64,000 nucleotides of DNA from Chara braunii (lineage: Eukaryota; Streptophyta; Charophyceae; Charales; Characeae), in contig BFEA01000221.1 in assembly GCA_003427395.1 (NCBI GenBank), forward strand, positions 1,634,662 through 1,698,661, given 5' to 3'. Position 1 is the first letter of the stretch. Each line of letters begins with the position of its first letter. Below the pieces are notes generated by a model that saw only the letters and a list, made by a program, of their open reading frames with translations, was not told the origin of the DNA and did no database searches. This document shows, piece by piece, positions 11,521-21,131 of the stretch. Made by a program: the position numbers and the translations under genes.

Positions 11521-11587
11521 ATATAAACAACAATAGAGCGCCTAAGACTTCACACAAAAACAAGTGACAGACTACATAGATATGAGC

Positions 11588-12201
11588 TCATGTTGTTGGT
11601 TGTCTATCTGTTTCGTCATCAGTGCTGCTATCCATAACAGATAAACTGTAACCCGCGCGATGCAATTTCTTCCCTTCTGTGAGGCGTATTCCAACAACTT
11701 TAAACATCCTTAAGGCAGTTGGCTTCACAGATGGAAATGTCATGGGTGTACGACTTCTTCTCTCATTTTTTAGCAATAACGGCAAAGTTGACAAAGCTTG
11801 TAAGCCACGACGAATGATATTCTTCTCTCTCTTCCGTTGCGAATGTACATGTGTCGTTTTCCACAGTTCTTTTCGTCGCCCTGCATGATTGACAAAATAA
11901 AACATAATGAGTTACAAGTCCGACTTTCCGTTGTTGAAAGTGACTCATTAATACCAATACAAAATATATGGCAATTGCACTAAGTCTTCATACAAAACAA
12001 TTGCAGTATTTCTCTTCAGAATACGCACAGTTCCAAAGCTAGGTAAATAAACAATACATCTGAGGGATCGACACAATGGGAGATGAGTGCATGTGATGTA
12101 CCCACTAATCCGCATATAGTATTAGATATTGCTCCTAAGATAAGAAAGTGCTCACCTCGATGGCTAACTCTCGCAATAGGAGATTCCTCGATAACTATCA
12201 T
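11588..12201 (-). CDS. Two exons of an unknown protein upstream of the Ulp1 domain
   Basis: A frame starting at ATG 12,199-12,201 reaches a strong donor (CATCGAG|GTGAGCAC, exon end at 12,156). It rejoins in phase after an acceptor (AATCATGCAG|GG, exon start 11,880) across a 275 bp intron (11,881-12,155). The second exon gives a basic stretch (GRRKEL, QRKREKNIIRRG), then MDSSTDDETD, and ends in TGA at 11,588-11,590. No domain is recognised. Position and strand suggest it belongs to the same transcription unit as the protease, but the link to the next exon is not seen. Just upstream (12,202-12,300) the minus strand also encodes an open stretch in another frame (EDEGDIVLSTPEQAYLYNL), so a frameshift is likely here as well. 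Confidence 0.4.
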
Positions 12202-12303
12202 GAGGTTAGCAGACTGTGGTGTTCGAGGTTGTTCAAGCGTTTGTTGAGGTTGTACAAGTATGCTTGCTCCGGTGTACTAAGGACTATATCTCCTTCATCC
12301 TCT

Positions 12304-13590
12304 TCAATGCCCTATACATGGAAGAGTTTCGTCCTCCTTTACGCCCTCAAAAGTGTTCTGGAAAGCGTCGCTTACTTCGACCTTCATCGTCGACGACGGC
12401 ATCTGCAATTTCGTGAGTGTACTAGTAATATCCACTTTCATCGCGACACTGTCGCCCACTAGTATTGTAGTCGCCCAAACTTGGTCAACTGTACTCACGC
12501 CCTCGCAACTCACAACGCCTTTTCGTCCCGAAGTTTTGGCACTCACACCGGCAATCGATCCCCGTTGTTGTGTCGGGTTGGACTCAACCACGAGTTTCTT
12601 CGCTCAGTCAAGCTGGAAGCGCTCCAATAGTGGACCCCTGTCATGTTCGGCTCGACTGTGTGACCCTTCGACAGGTGAAACAACGTCGATTGGTCCCGAA
12701 GCCTTGCCACTTGTACCGGCGATTGATCCCGTTCCCACTGTCGGGTTCGACTCAACAGTGACTGCTGGACGAGTGCCGTGTTCGACACGACCACGTGACT
12801 CTTTGACAGGTGAAGCACCGCCGATAATTGTACTGCCCCCCCGTGGTCCCGAAGCCTTGCCAGTCGCACCGGCAATCGTTTCCGATCGAGGTCCCGAAGC
12901 CTTGCCAGTCGCACCGGTGATCGTTTCCGATCCCACTGTCGGGTTCGATTCGACTGTGTGACTCTTCGCTCGATCAAGCCGGGAACGCTCCAATGCGAGG
13001 CCACTGTCGTGTTCGACTCGACCGTGGGACCCTTCGACAGTTGAACCACCACTCGATCCTGATCCCTTGCACTTTGTCTCTTGAGGCCCCTGAGACCCTT
13101 CGACGGTTGAACCATCGTCGTTTGGTCCTGTAGGTCTGCCATGCCCACCGCCGCTTGGTGCTGATCCCTTGCCTTCTGTTGCTTGATGCCCCTTAGACTT
13201 TTCGGTTTGTTGTCGTTCCCCACGACTTGCGTTCTTACCGCTTGCACCGTCATTCGGTTCCGTACCCTTGTCACTTGCACCGCTCCCCGATCGCAATCCT
13301 TTGCCATGCGCACCTCCGCTCAATCCGGATTCCTTGCCATGGTCACCACCGCCGCTTGATTTTTTCCTCTCCCCAAGATCTTCTCTGACATGCCAATAAT
13401 ATCCATAAGCCGGGCNGGTTTGTCTATCATAGAACTCTTCCAGATACTCAAGCCACTGCGATGTTTTGAACTCTTGGAAAATTTCTTCTGTTCTTTCATC
13501 TAGTCTTGATTGAGAAACCTCCGGATTAAGACGCTGGAGTCGCTTGGCAATCTGATTTTTGACATGTTTCAGAAAGTTCGATCCTGACAT
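12304..13590 (-). pseudogene. Low-complexity repetitive ORF interrupted by one in-frame TGA
   Basis: From 13,590 the frame begins with a non-repetitive alpha-helical part of about 75 residues (NFLKHVKNQIAKRLQRLNPE, then an unresolved X from an N at 13,417). It passes into Gly/Ser/His/Lys-rich sequence and then repeats built from GRVEHD, ERSRLDRAKSHTVESNPT and TGATGKASGP. The stop at 12,604-12,606 is TGA where the neighbouring repeat has CGA (QLD-stop-AKK against RLDRAKS), a single CpG transition. The same frame continues open to 12,304. The frame is also continuous upstream with the methyltransferase-like ORF except for one TGA at 13,612. The repeated DNA motif is the one that forms the non-coding arrays at 18.6-24.5 kb. 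No function is recognised. Confidence 0.5.
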
Positions 13591-13611
13591 ACGTCTGTGG
13601 AGGCAAAACTG

Positions 13612-15238
13612 TCACTCCCCTTCCTCTTTTATAGCCATAACCCACCTCCCTCTCGCCAATGCAGGTTGGAAGTGTTGGGGGTGCCATATAATGTGATGAC
13701 CCCATGTGGCATCATCCGTCACCGTATAATCGTCTCGGCACACTATAGGCCTCGGAAGCAGTCGAATGTCTACAGGGATTGTGTCTTCAATCTCGTACTC
13801 CAAAGGTTCATCAGGTGGAGGTTGTTGTGGAGTTCGAGAGCGTAGCAATTCCATAATAGTACTTGGGCTGTGTGCAAATGGTGCCAGAGTTGCCACCAAC
13901 TCTGGGGAGAGCATTGCTAGAACACTCGGATCCAGACTGTCTCCGGATGCCACCGTCATCGTATTGCCCTCCATCTGAGTCGGCGTAACAATAGAAGAAG
14001 TCGGCGGCTGAGTCATTAACTGACCCGTTGAAACCGCTATGCTCGAAGCTCCTCCAGAACCGGACGATGTGCCTGGAACACCCATTCTCTGCGAACCCGG
14101 GCTACAAGCTCTTTGCCTCTCAGCTGCCAAAGCCGCTTGCAAAGTGTCATCAACACTCTCTTCTTCTGAGTCGTCGGCATCAAAGTCCTCACCATCCACA
14201 AAACAAGTCGCATAACCTGCGATTGTAAACGCCCCGATTTGTTGGTCGAAGTACATGGTCTCCAAGCGGTCGAGAAATGAAACCTCCTTCTCCGATGGTG
14301 CTTTATGATAACCCCTCAAGAGTTTCTCCACTTTTCTTCTTCTGAGGATATAAGTACGTTCCCCTCTGTCTTGCGGCTTTGTTTCGAAGAGAAACTCCCA
14401 AATATTGACCACGTTTTGGCCAACCTTGTGGACGAGATCACGCCCTTCATCATGTCGAGGAGGCGGCTTAGTAAAGTTGGCGTGGTAATCTCGAGTTTTG
14501 ATCATCTTGTCAATGAACTGAATGAGGAACTCGAACTTCATACCCTCCCCTTCCAGCACAATGCAATGACGGTGACTCTTTAACATCTCCCAAACCAATC
14601 CCGCATGACCTTTCCCGAGGAAAACGACAGCCTCATCCACATGACAAAAATGCTCCAATGTCTCCACCATCGCATTCGGCTCCCTTTTCATACCATCATA
14701 GACCACTTTCTCTGGTGGATCCATACCTGCCATTTTCCACTTTGATGGTAGAAAGTTCTTCTCCACGACATCAGTCAACATCTTCGGCTTTCTCTCTCTC
14801 CGCACAAGTGCCGATATGTCAGCCACCCGCTCGGCAGATGATGGACCTGCAGCTTGAATATCTTCAAACAAGGGAATAGTGTTGCGATGAAAATCCCCGT
14901 CGTTGGAGTACATGATGACCATCATTCTGTCCGTGTCCTCCAAAGGCAAGTTTGCAACCTTATACACTTTCCCCTTTGTTTGTTGTAGACGAGTCCATTT
15001 GAGAAGATCCAATTGAATGTCCCACATCGCGACTCGCTTCAAGAATGTGAACTCGCAAGGGCGTGAAACGAAGCACAACAATGTCCAATACTCGCCACCA
15101 AGTTTGTCCATGAACTTCTTGAGTCCAGCAAACCAGTTGTTCAGTCCACGCACCCATCTGGGTCGGGCGGCACAAATCCAGGACGGCTGTGTGGCACGTC
15201 AAGTGTCTGACGACTCTAAACATCTTCTTGCAATCCAT
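13612..15238 (-). pseudogene. Amino-methyltransferase-like (N6/N4 DNA MTase type) protein, frameshifted
   Basis: The main frame (513 codons, 13,612-15,153) contains a segment laid out like motifs X and I of beta-class DNA amino-methyltransferases. KREPNAMVETLEHF (residues 156-169) leads into VVFLGKGHAGLVWEML (176-191), with Gly-x-Gly at the SAM loop position. An acidic strand end follows, CIVLEGE (197-203). Upstream, a second frame (to 15,238) supplies MFRVVRHLTCHTAVLDLCRP, which sits where motif IV (DPPY-like) would be but lacks a clear (D/N)PP(Y/F). A DPPE occurs later at residues 145-148. Catalytic competence is therefore doubtful. The last 180 residues are Ser/Thr/Pro-rich. The frame shift lies near 15,150-15,190. 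The order matches bacterial and phage ParB-methyltransferase fusions. The family call is inference from motif layout. Confidence 0.4.
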
Positions 15239-15308
15239 CTCGTCTGAAACATTGTTCGGTTCCTACTGGAACGGCACGAATACAGATGTCACGTCCTGTT
15301 TCTGGAAA

Positions 15309-17011
15309 TGTATCTATCTCACTTGTCCCGACATACGAATGCTATGCGAACCCCCAGTTTCATATCTACACAACAACTTGTTGACAAATCGAATGAACTC
15401 TTCGGGGCATTTATTTGCAAGCGATTTTGTTTTCTTGAAGCCCTCCTCTCCTTTCTCATCCTCGTCTCCAAGTGTAGCCGGAAATGACCGCACCCAACTC
15501 GTTTCTTTGAAATGTCGTCACTGGTCGATCCACCTCTCCGATGTCAATCCATGATCAGAATACCTAGCGAACAAATCAGAAAGGTTGTCGAAGAATGGTT
15601 CCTTCCACTCTGACGGCTTCTTGTGAGGGTCAGAAATGAAGACGAAGTAGTGAAACATTCTCAACATTGCTCTTTCTTGCTTCACCATTTCCACGTATGT
15701 CTCCATCGAATGTTTCCCGACAGTATTAGCAGCTTTACTTAGCCTTGGAGCCAGTACGACGCTTCCCGTGAGAATGTCTCTCAACAGCTGCAGCCTCTCA
15801 CGCCTCCCCAACGTAGACATAGTCTTCCATGATCTGACATCCAGATCGCGCACAGCCACGAGGTAACCAGGTCCTCTAGTACCCTGAATCCAGTGCACTG
15901 GAACCCTGACTCCTTTTTCCAACTCGAATCCGGGGTCAGGTCTCGACGCTTTCCCCGATTCACCTTGTTTGGTGGCAGCCTTCACACCATCTCTTCCCGA
16001 CAACTGTCCACTCTCCCAAGTAGAATACACTTGTTGCACCTTCTCGAACACATCGTCCGTCGCCCTTGCCAATATCATGTAAGGCCCGAGGACATCGGAC
16101 CACTCCTTGCTCCAAGGCTGAAGTGAAAGAGTAACCAAATGATCACTCCCGGTCGCGCGCAGAGCCATCGCCACAAACTCTCTGTAATCCTTATTTTTGA
16201 CGTCTGCATCAGATCCGCCTATAGCTTCTGGACGACCGGCTGCTTGCCACAACTTTCGTATGTTCTTAATGATAGCAATCTGGTGCGGAGGAGTATTCCA
16301 TTTGTCCTTCGCATTTTGAAAAGTGCTCAAGGTGCAGTAATTTTTCATGCTCCTATCCGGATAGTAAACAGGTCTTGCAGTCCAGCAATCCAAAAGGAGC
16401 TCACGGACGATGTCAGGGCGTTCTTGAGAACATTTCCTCGCCGCTGCAACATTGTGTTGACCACTGAGAGGGTACAAGTAGTACTTGCGCACGGATTGGA
16501 GATCGAATTCGCGGAGCGTCACTCTTCTCGCCCTCACATTCGTACCGGAAGCGTCAGTATGCATTGTATCATGTAGCCCAATCAACAGAAGGACAAGCTT
16601 CTCGTACAATGCACATACATTCACCCCGGCTGCCCCGATCGTTCTCTCTCTGATAGTTGCCTCACCCAACTCAACCATTGTTTTGTAAAGGTCATTAATA
16701 AGCTCCTGATCGAGGAAGCGTTGATTATATCTGAATTCCTCATCAGGGATATCCAGAATCTTGTCCAACTTGACAGAAATGAACTGCATTTCCGGCCTCT
16801 GGTTACCATTCTCGTCGAACTCAAGGAAGAAGCCTTTGCTCAGATGACCAGAAGAATTCCCATGCGGCAGAATCTGCAAACCGGGCGATCTGGTGACTGT
16901 CTTGCCCACAGCGCCTTCATCCGATTGTGGCTGGTCCGGTGGAAAAACGGAAGTTTTTTCCATCACACCTCCCTTCGCTGCTTTTTTCCTTGGCCGCCGT
17001 TTTTTCTTCAT
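15309..17011 (-). pseudogene. ParB-like (DGQHR/ParB fold) protein with premature TGA, N-terminal to the MTase-like part
   Basis: The 497-codon frame (15,518-17,011) starts with a basic tail (KKKRRPRKKAA). It then has the ParB-fold pattern: a beta strand FISVKLDKILDI (77-88), helix ELINDLYKTMVELG (103-116), and PLSGQHNVAAARKC (181-194), matching the G-(E/Q)-(R/H)-x-x-A-A box of ParB/DGQHR domains. It ends at TGA 15,518-15,520, but the identical frame stays open for about 65 more codons (HFKETSWVRSF, EEFIRFVNKLL). After that, two short frames lead into the methyltransferase-like ORF. The whole is therefore best read as one ancestral ParB-MTase polypeptide broken by a stop and about three frameshifts. 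ParB domains bind DNA or hydrolyse CTP in bacteria; any activity here is unknown. Its start overlaps the stop of the upstream ORF as ATGA. Confidence 0.45.
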
Positions 17012-18507
17012 GGCTTCTCAGCCTCCCGCGTACGTTGGACGGCCTCCTCAACTGCCAGCATTTTCAACTTGCGTTTGTCCTCCTCTTGCTTGGCTCCCCC
17101 CTCCTGCTTGGTTTTCTTACTGTCCATAGCACTTCTCCTCTCTTGCCTCATCTTCCTTTTCTTCTCAGCTAGTCGTACTGCATCGTCATGCGCTGGCTCG
17201 ACCCCTACTTCGCGGTGCATTTCCCCGCGCCCTGGATCCGCTTCCCAATGCCCATGACGCGGCGCGAGCAGCTGCGTTCGTTTGGAACCCCGATGCACAT
17301 TTGCATACCCTCCCTCGCAGGTCGTTTCCTCTTCTTGCCCATCGTCCTCATACTCAACCCCTAGACGACCCTCCAACTCGCCCGGCCCACCCCTCTCGCT
17401 GATTGTTTGTTCACTCTCTACTTCCTCTTCTTCACCACCCTCCTCACATTCTTCGCGTTCTTCATCGCGCTCCCATTCTTCTTCGCTGTTCTCCTCGTCG
17501 TCATCTCCAAAATAACGCGACCCAGCAGGAATGGCCAACTCATAGCGCGGCGGGCGGACCAAGGAAACGGGTTCCTTGGTTGATGTTGGTCTACGCTTCA
17601 CAGGGGCTGACGACACGATTTGGCCGCGACACGGACCTTTCTCCCTGATCTGCCCTAATTTTGGAACTCGTGTTGCAGCAACCGTAGTCCGAATTGATGG
17701 CGGAGGGCGGGCACCTATAATGATCGGTTTCGACGACTGACCCGCCTCCAAAGACGACGAAGGCACACTTTTCGGTTCAGATATGCGGTCGGAAGCATGC
17801 ACCACCGGCTCATGCCCTGCGACCACATGTCTGTCGAAGAATGCGAAAACCGATCGAAGATCCGGCAACGTCAATTTCTCCGTCCCAGGTGGATTGAAAA
17901 TGTCATAAAGCCTTTTGCCGTACCCAGCGTGTTTGGCCCAACGAAGAGCAACGCGTTTGACATTCGCAATCCGCTCACCTCTAGCGTTAAGGACCATCGT
18001 CAACTCCAACATGGCGAACTGTGAATTTCCTCCACTCCACTTCACCACACCGCCAATCGGAACAATGTTATCTTTGATCACCACGTACAAAACCAGCCCA
18101 CCCGAGGGTTCCCCTATTCCACCCACCCAGTCCAACATCCAGCACTTGTCTTTGTGGTCGACGACAGGCACCTCGTCTCCCACACCTGCAGCGGACGTGT
18201 CACCAGACCTTTTATGCCTCGGCATAACGTCCATCACAGATTTCCCCTGCCGACCAGTAGCCTCCTCTTCTCGACCCGCAGCCCCACCACTCATCAGCAC
18301 AGCCAAATTCGGTCCCGAACCTCGAACATGGGCGGAAGGAGTGCCCGTAGAAGGTGCACCCCGCAGCACCGGGATTCGGTGGCCCTTAGAGCCCGGTGTG
18401 TCGCCAGCCCCCACGCCAGTCGTCGGTGTCCTCTTCGGTTTTTTTCGGAGACTGCTCCATGCTCCCGGAACCAGCACTACTACGTCGTTTGCTTGGCTTC
18501 CCCTCAC
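17008..18507 (-). CDS. 499-aa acidic/coiled-coil ORF of unknown function
   Basis: The frame opens at 18,507 and ends in TGA at 17,008-17,010. Residues about 1-120 are Gly/Pro/Ser/Arg-rich. Residues about 120-235 look globular (CWMLDWVGGIGEPSGGLVLY, WSGGNSQFAMLELT, LRWAKHAGYGKRLYDIF). Then come a proline-rich linker, a strongly acidic run (DDDEENSEEEWERDEEREE) and a basic C-terminal coil (AEKKRKMRQERR to AVEEAVQRTREAEKP). Its stop overlaps the start of the ParB-like ORF in ATGA. It may be a separate ORF translated by termination-reinitiation, or the N-terminal part of one larger protein split by a frameshift. The charge pattern continues smoothly into the basic start of the next ORF, which favours the latter. 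No family is recognised. Confidence 0.5.
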   Translation of the reverse strand: MRGSQANDVVVLVPGAWSSLRKKPKRTPTTGVGAGDTPGSKGHRIPVLRGAPSTGTPSAHVRGSGPNLAVLMSGGAAGREEEATGRQGKSVMDVMPRHKRSGDTSAAGVGDEVPVVDHKDKCWMLDWVGGIGEPSGGLVLYVVIKDNIVPIGGVVKWSGGNSQFAMLELTMVLNARGERIANVKRVALRWAKHAGYGKRLYDIFNPPGTEKLTLPDLRSVFAFFDRHVVAGHEPVVHASDRISEPKSVPSSSLEAGQSSKPIIIGARPPPSIRTTVAATRVPKLGQIREKGPCRGQIVSSAPVKRRPTSTKEPVSLVRPPRYELAIPAGSRYFGDDDEENSEEEWERDEEREECEEGGEEEEVESEQTISERGGPGELEGRLGVEYEDDGQEEETTCEGGYANVHRGSKRTQLLAPRHGHWEADPGRGEMHREVGVEPAHDDAVRLAEKKRKMRQERRSAMDSKKTKQEGGAKQEEDKRKLKMLAVEEAVQRTREAEKP

Positions 18508-18639
18508 GATTCATGCCGAGCAGCTAGTCGCAACTGAAGAAAACGCACAAGCGAGAAAACAGTCATTGCTTTGCCAACGTGCAAACACCACAACACTTGA
18601 GAACAAGAGTAGACAGGAACACAGAGCAACTGAAGCGGG

Positions 18640-19440
18640 CCGCAGCCCGCCAGCTCGTCGTCGTTTCACTGTCGTGTCGAACTCGACGGTCGTGCCACGA
18701 CGTCCTCCAGTACCGTTGAATCCGACACGAGAGCGACATTGCGGTGTCGTCGTGTCACTGTCGTGTCGAACCCGACGGCACTGCGCGGGCTGACCAACCG
18801 TCGTGTTGGACACGACAGCTACACTGTTGTCTGCCGTGCGATAGTCGACCAAGCGGCCCTTCATGCACCGTCTGGTCGACAGATAACAGTGTCCATGTCG
18901 TGTTCGACACGATGGTCGCCAAACGGTGCTTGTAGGGGAGCTGACCGTCGTGGTCGATACGACAGCGACACTGTCGTCCGCCGTTCGACAGTCGACCAAG
19001 TGCCCCTTCGGGCACCGTCTCGAATCCGACACGAGAGCGACATTGGGGTGTCGTCGTGTCACTGTCGTGTCGAACCGGACGGCACTGCGCGGGCTGACCA
19101 ACCGTCGTGTCAGACGCGACAGCTACGCTGTTGTCTGCCGTGCGACAGTCGACCAAGCGGCCCTTCATGCACCGTCTGGTCGCCAGATAACAGTGTCCAT
19201 GTCGTGTTCGACACGATGGTCACCAAACGGTGCCTGTAGTGGAGCTGACCGTCGTGTTCGACACGACAGCGACAGTGTCGTCCGTCGTTCCACAGTTGAC
19301 CAAGTGCCCAAGTGCCCCTTCGGGCACCGTCTGGCGACCATCGTGTCGAACACGACAGCGACACTGGGGTGTGTTGTGCGACATTTGCCGGGTTCGACAC
19401 AATGCTCGGGAGACGGTGCCTAAAGGGGCACTTGATCACG
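18640..19440. repeat. Near-palindromic repeat cluster (core GTCGTG-N5-CACGAC)
   Basis: Many copies of variants of GTCGTGTTCGACACGAC and its reverse complement occur. They are arranged in higher-order direct duplications: for example the block 18,744-18,935 recurs at about 19,049-19,240. Open frames across this block on both strands are by-products of the periodicity. The stretch 19,441-19,943 holds AT-richer sequence with a duplicated ATACCGCGTATT segment (about 19,731 and 19,791) and no gene. Confidence 0.85.
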
Positions 19441-19943
19441 AGAACACAAGACAACAGATCGCAGGCACTGGTTAACACGGATAAACATTGACTGCTGAAT
19501 GTTTGTGCACGCAAAACATCAGAACAATGAGTTTTTGTTTTCCGAAAGGAAACACAACATGAGAACAACAATCAAACACTCGGCTGGCAGCGATTTGTCG
19601 ATGTCCAAAGCCAAACCAAAAACACGTGTCATCATTCCCGGGTTTCAATGAATCGGAAAACAATATGAGGACAACAACGTCAAATGTGTGTACTTTTGGC
19701 CACTGAACACATGACGAGAACAACTAGCAGATACCGCGTATTGTTATCGAATAACACATTGAGAACAGCAATCGAGAACAACCACCAGATACCGCGTATT
19801 TTTATTAAAATAACACATTGAGAACAGCAATCGCAATGCGAATTCCACGAGGTTGTCTATCGACTACGGGAAACAATCTCGCCTTTGCGGCCATTTTGGC
19901 CATTCAGTATACCGTTTTGGCCATCCAGTATGACGAAGGCTAT

Positions 19944-20828
19944 CTACCGACTACGGGGAACAATCTCGTCATTGCGGCCATTCATCACGGTAATTGGCGA
20001 TACGAAGGTCAGCTGCTGCGCCGTCTCAGCAAACACCGAAATGTATGTCATTCGCACGAACCCGGATTTCCCGACGAGAGAAGCGCCTATAGCATCCCGA
20101 ATTGAAACGACTTTAGCCTCGNCCTCGCGCCATGNGACAANGTCCTCCACCTGGCCACCNACCACGATATNCAGTCTCCCATCTACCCTTCTTTGAACTA
20201 AACACATATCCCTCCCTGACATAGACAACTCGTTCCTGGACACATACACGACAACATCGGTCAAGTTTCTAGCCCTGCTTGAAACGGCAATACAGAGGAC
20301 CTTACAGAAGATGAAGTACGCCAGACGCAATCTCACACAACAATACGAAACTGCTCCTGGCGACAGACCGGGAGATCGCAACGGATAATGATCGATGAAC
20401 TGAGAATGTCGCGCACAATCGAGTAACGCCTGTTTCATAACACGACACCAGGTGCGAGGCGAGGTTGTCACGTATTCGCAGTCCAAAACCCCCACAACAT
20501 GGCCTATTTTTAGTTTTTTACACAGTAGCGGCAAGCGCACGGGACGCAGCACATCGAACGACACGGGAATGCGTTTGCCGAATTCGGACATATTCGCGAA
20601 CTCATAATCGCACGCCCATGGGCATCTCTCCATCATGTTCACCCACTCGCACTCCTCCCACGAGTCCAAATGTTTGTCGCCAAACGAAAGGATTCTCATC
20701 CAAGGGTCGCATTCGAAGTCTTCTGGACAAGCGCCTTCATAGGTTATGCTACCCTGACATTGCCGGACGTACAGCGTGCAAGGTGGGAAAAGGTGTGCCT
20801 TGCGTGCACGCCAAAGTGCTGGGGTCAT
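19944..20828 (-). CDS. 294-aa Cys-rich hypothetical protein
   Basis: ATG at 20,826-20,828 opens a frame with several ambiguous bases (20,122-20,171). Cysteine- and tryptophan-rich pairs stand out: CQGSITYEGACPEDFECDPW (residues 24-43) and CEWVNMMERCPWACDYEF (about 60-77). A hydrophobic segment near residues 165-190 (AYFIFCKVLCIAVSS) may be buried or membrane-associated. No known domain is recognised. It shares strand with the left-hand gene block but is separated from it by the repeat cluster, so it may be an upstream exon or a separate gene. Confidence 0.4.
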   Translation of the reverse strand: MTPALWRARKAHLFPPCTLYVRQCQGSITYEGACPEDFECDPWMRILSFGDKHLDSWEECEWVNMMERCPWACDYEFANMSEFGKRIPVSFDVLRPVRLPLLCKKLKIGHVVGVLDCEYVTTSPRTWCRVMKQALLDCARHSQFIDHYPLRSPGLSPGAVSYCCVRLRLAYFIFCKVLCIAVSSRARNLTDVVVYVSRNELSMSGRDMCLVQRRVDGRLXIVXGGQVEDXVXWREXEAKVVSIRDAIGASLVGKSGFVRMTYISVFAETAQQLTFVSPITVMNGRNDEIVPRSR

Positions 20829-21131
20829 ATTAGAGATCTACATAGCAACAGTGAAGAGAAGACGACCTGCACGGCACAAGGGCAACGGTCAACAACAGCA
20901 ATAGAACAACCAACAGCAGCATAGAACTTTCACCCCGCTCCCACCAACCATGGAACAAACCTGGCCGCACGACAGCACAATGCACAGAATCTATGAGCGC
21001 AATCCACGCCCATGCACGGTCTATAGCACTGCACACAATCATGAACGATTCGATGACATTGCACCGCGCACATTCTCGTTCCACTACAGGACAGGGAAAG
21101 ATCGTGTTCGACGCAACGACAGGGCACTCGC
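20829..21131. other. Spacer without recognised gene
   Basis: Contains CAACAGCA-type short repeats and leads directly into the 18 bp array. Confidence 0.5.

Noticed and set aside
12604-15520. TGA recoding as a sense codon
   Set aside because: A cellular gene (WDR4-like) uses ordinary stops, TGA ends other frames, and one TGA is explained by CGA decay in a repeat.
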